Below are positions 45,196 through 46,205 of a stretch of 46,205 nucleotides of DNA, in pieces. The notes under the pieces are model-generated. The model saw nothing but the letters and a program-made list of their open reading frames with translations, ran no database searches and was not told the DNA's origin. This DNA comes from an uncultured Verrucomicrobiales bacterium (GTDB lineage: Bacteria > Verrucomicrobiota > Verrucomicrobiae > Limisphaerales > CANJSG01): the NCBI GenBank assembly GCA_946480965.1, contig CAMLMI010000002.1, positions 1 through 46,205 of the forward strand, in the 5' to 3' direction. Each line of letters opens with the position of its first letter. Position 1 is the stretch's first letter. The translations under genes were made by a program, and so were the position numbers.

Positions 45196-46205
45196 TCAAA
45201 GATCCCCGCAACAACCCGTGTGGCCGGGCAGGCCATCAAGGTTCTCTTCCGCCGCGCACACCGATTGGTCATCGACCGAAGGAACCGTCTCGGCAGGGCC
45301 TCGTTTCATGAAGACCAAGAGGATCGACAAATCACTGGGGGTGATCCCGGAGATGCGATTGGCTTGGCCGATGGTGCGCGGGCGGATCTGACCGAGCTTT
45401 TGTCGGGCTTCTTTCCGCAAACTGGGAACCGTTTCGTAGTCCATCCATTCGGGAATCTGCTTGTCCTCCATCTGTCGAAACCGAGCAGCTTCGGCTTCTT
45501 CCCGTTGGATGTAGCCTTCGTATTTGAGAGCGATCTCCACTTGGAGCGCGACCTCCGGGGCCAAATCCGCGCGTCCGCCGGGCAGGGTTTGGTAGGTGAT
45601 CTCAGGGCGGCGCAGCAGTTGGGACAAGAGATGACCGCCTTGACGCGTGGAATCGAGACGTTGGCGTTCTTCGGCGATGGCCTCCCGCTTCGAAGCAAAG
45701 ACCCTGTAGTTTCTCTCAGGCAACAGCCCGATGTCATGCCCCAGCTGGCTCAGTCGCAAATCCGCATTGTCTTGGCGCAGCAGGAGCCGGTATTCCGCCC
45801 GGCTAGTGAACATCCGATAGGGTTCCGAGGTGCCCTTGGTGACCAAGTCGTCGATCAGCACGCCGATGTAGGCCTGATCACGCCGCAAGATGATCGGCTC
45901 TTTTCCCTGAACCCGACGGGCCGCGTTGATTCCAGCCATGAGGCCCTGGGCACCGGCTTCTTCGTATCCCGAGGTGCCATTGATTTGTCCGGCCAAGAAA
46001 AGATTGCGGCAGGTCTTGGTTTCCAAGCTGGCGTCGAGCTGCGTCGGAAAGGCGAAGTCATACTCCACGGCATAGGCCGGACGGAGGATCTCCGCCTTTT
46101 CGCAGCCCACGATGGTCCGCACCAAATCCACCTGCACCTCGTAGGGCAAACTAGTGGAAAAGCCGTTCACGTAGATTTCGTCGGTCGCAATGCCTTCCGG
46201 CTCCA
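45196..46205 (-). CDS. mnmG: MnmG (GidA) tRNA uridine-5-carboxymethylaminomethyl synthase, 3' part
   Basis: The window shows the C-terminal 336 or so residues of MnmG; the 5' end lies to the right of the window. Recognisable parts are LFLAGQINGTSGYEEAGAQG, MFTSRAEYRLLLRQDNAD and the C-terminal NRISGITPSDLSILLVFMK. With MnmE, MnmG modifies the wobble uridine of several tRNAs. After the conserved end there is an extra tail of about 34 residues (ending GHTGCCGDL), unusual for the family. The stop is ten bases from the convergent REC-HDOD stop. Confidence 0.95.
   Translation of the reverse strand, partial: EPEGIATDEIYVNGFSTSLPYEVQVDLVRTIVGCEKAEILRPAYAVEYDFAFPTQLDASLETKTCRNLFLAGQINGTSGYEEAGAQGLMAGINAARRVQGKEPIILRRDQAYIGVLIDDLVTKGTSEPYRMFTSRAEYRLLLRQDNADLRLSQLGHDIGLLPERNYRVFASKREAIAEERQRLDSTRQGGHLLSQLLRRPEITYQTLPGGRADLAPEVALQVEIALKYEGYIQREEAEAARFRQMEDKQIPEWMDYETVPSLRKEARQKLGQIRPRTIGQANRISGITPSDLSILLVFMKRGPAETVPSVDDQSVCAAEENLDGLPGHTGCCGDL

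Overview
The window is 46 kb of GC-rich bacterial chromosome. I infer a member of the Verrucomicrobiota, probably the Pedosphaera/Limisphaera side, from gene content alone: pseudopilin-like proteins with an H-X9-DG C-terminal motif, a DUF1080 gene paired with a ThuA gene, a three-module LamG surface protein, an M56/BlaI pair, and many palindromic intergenic repeats. No phage, plasmid, transposase or CRISPR sequence was recognised. Genes lie on both strands in short operons, often with 4-bp ATGA overlaps.

Left part (1-6.6 kb): a Fur-family regulator, two small membrane proteins, cinA, a fabG-like reductase with an acyl carrier protein gene, then three overlapping pseudopilin-like genes. The third of these is a stub built around a palindromic element. 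A repeat-rich spacer follows.

Polysaccharide or sugar-modification operon (14.1-6.6 kb, minus strand): radical SAM/SPASM protein, methyltransferase, NAD-dependent epimerase, a UDP-sugar-dehydrogenase homologue lacking the catalytic cysteine, SDR, Gfo/Idh oxidoreductase and a heptose-kinase-like GHMP kinase. A four-helix-bundle (23S-intervening-sequence type) gene flanked by inverted simple-motif arms sits between the last two. hisC lies just upstream.

Central metabolism and envelope (15.3-24.5 kb): a small hypothetical gene between inverted AT-richer arms; phosphate acetyltransferase followed by a separate P-loop/DRTGG-type protein (the two halves of a long Pta); a divergent methyltransferase; an ExbB-ExbD-TonB-like-zinc-ribbon operon; a porin with a strong terminator; malate dehydrogenase; and initiator tRNA-Met.

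Signalling and periplasm (24.5-34.7 kb): a hybrid histidine kinase with a periplasmic binding-protein-like sensor; a 600-bp spacer holding a MITE-like element with 56-bp imperfect terminal inverted repeats; an M56 (BlaR1-like) metallopeptidase fused to a secretin-like region, coupled to a BlaI/MecI repressor with a clear TACTAC-N4-GTAGTA operator; an SGNH hydrolase; a DUF1080-ThuA pair; and a single-HTH AraC-type regulator.

Right part (34.9-46.2 kb): a B12-binding radical SAM protein carrying two in-frame repeat insertions, carbon starvation protein CstA with another in-frame repeat, the LamG protein, a HEAT-repeat protein followed by a REC-HDOD protein, and the 3' part of mnmG running off the right edge.

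The most unusual themes are the M56-secretin-like sensor with its own repressor and operator, and the density of several palindromic repeat families, some of which have entered coding sequences without breaking the frame. All functions are read from sequence motifs; no database search was possible.
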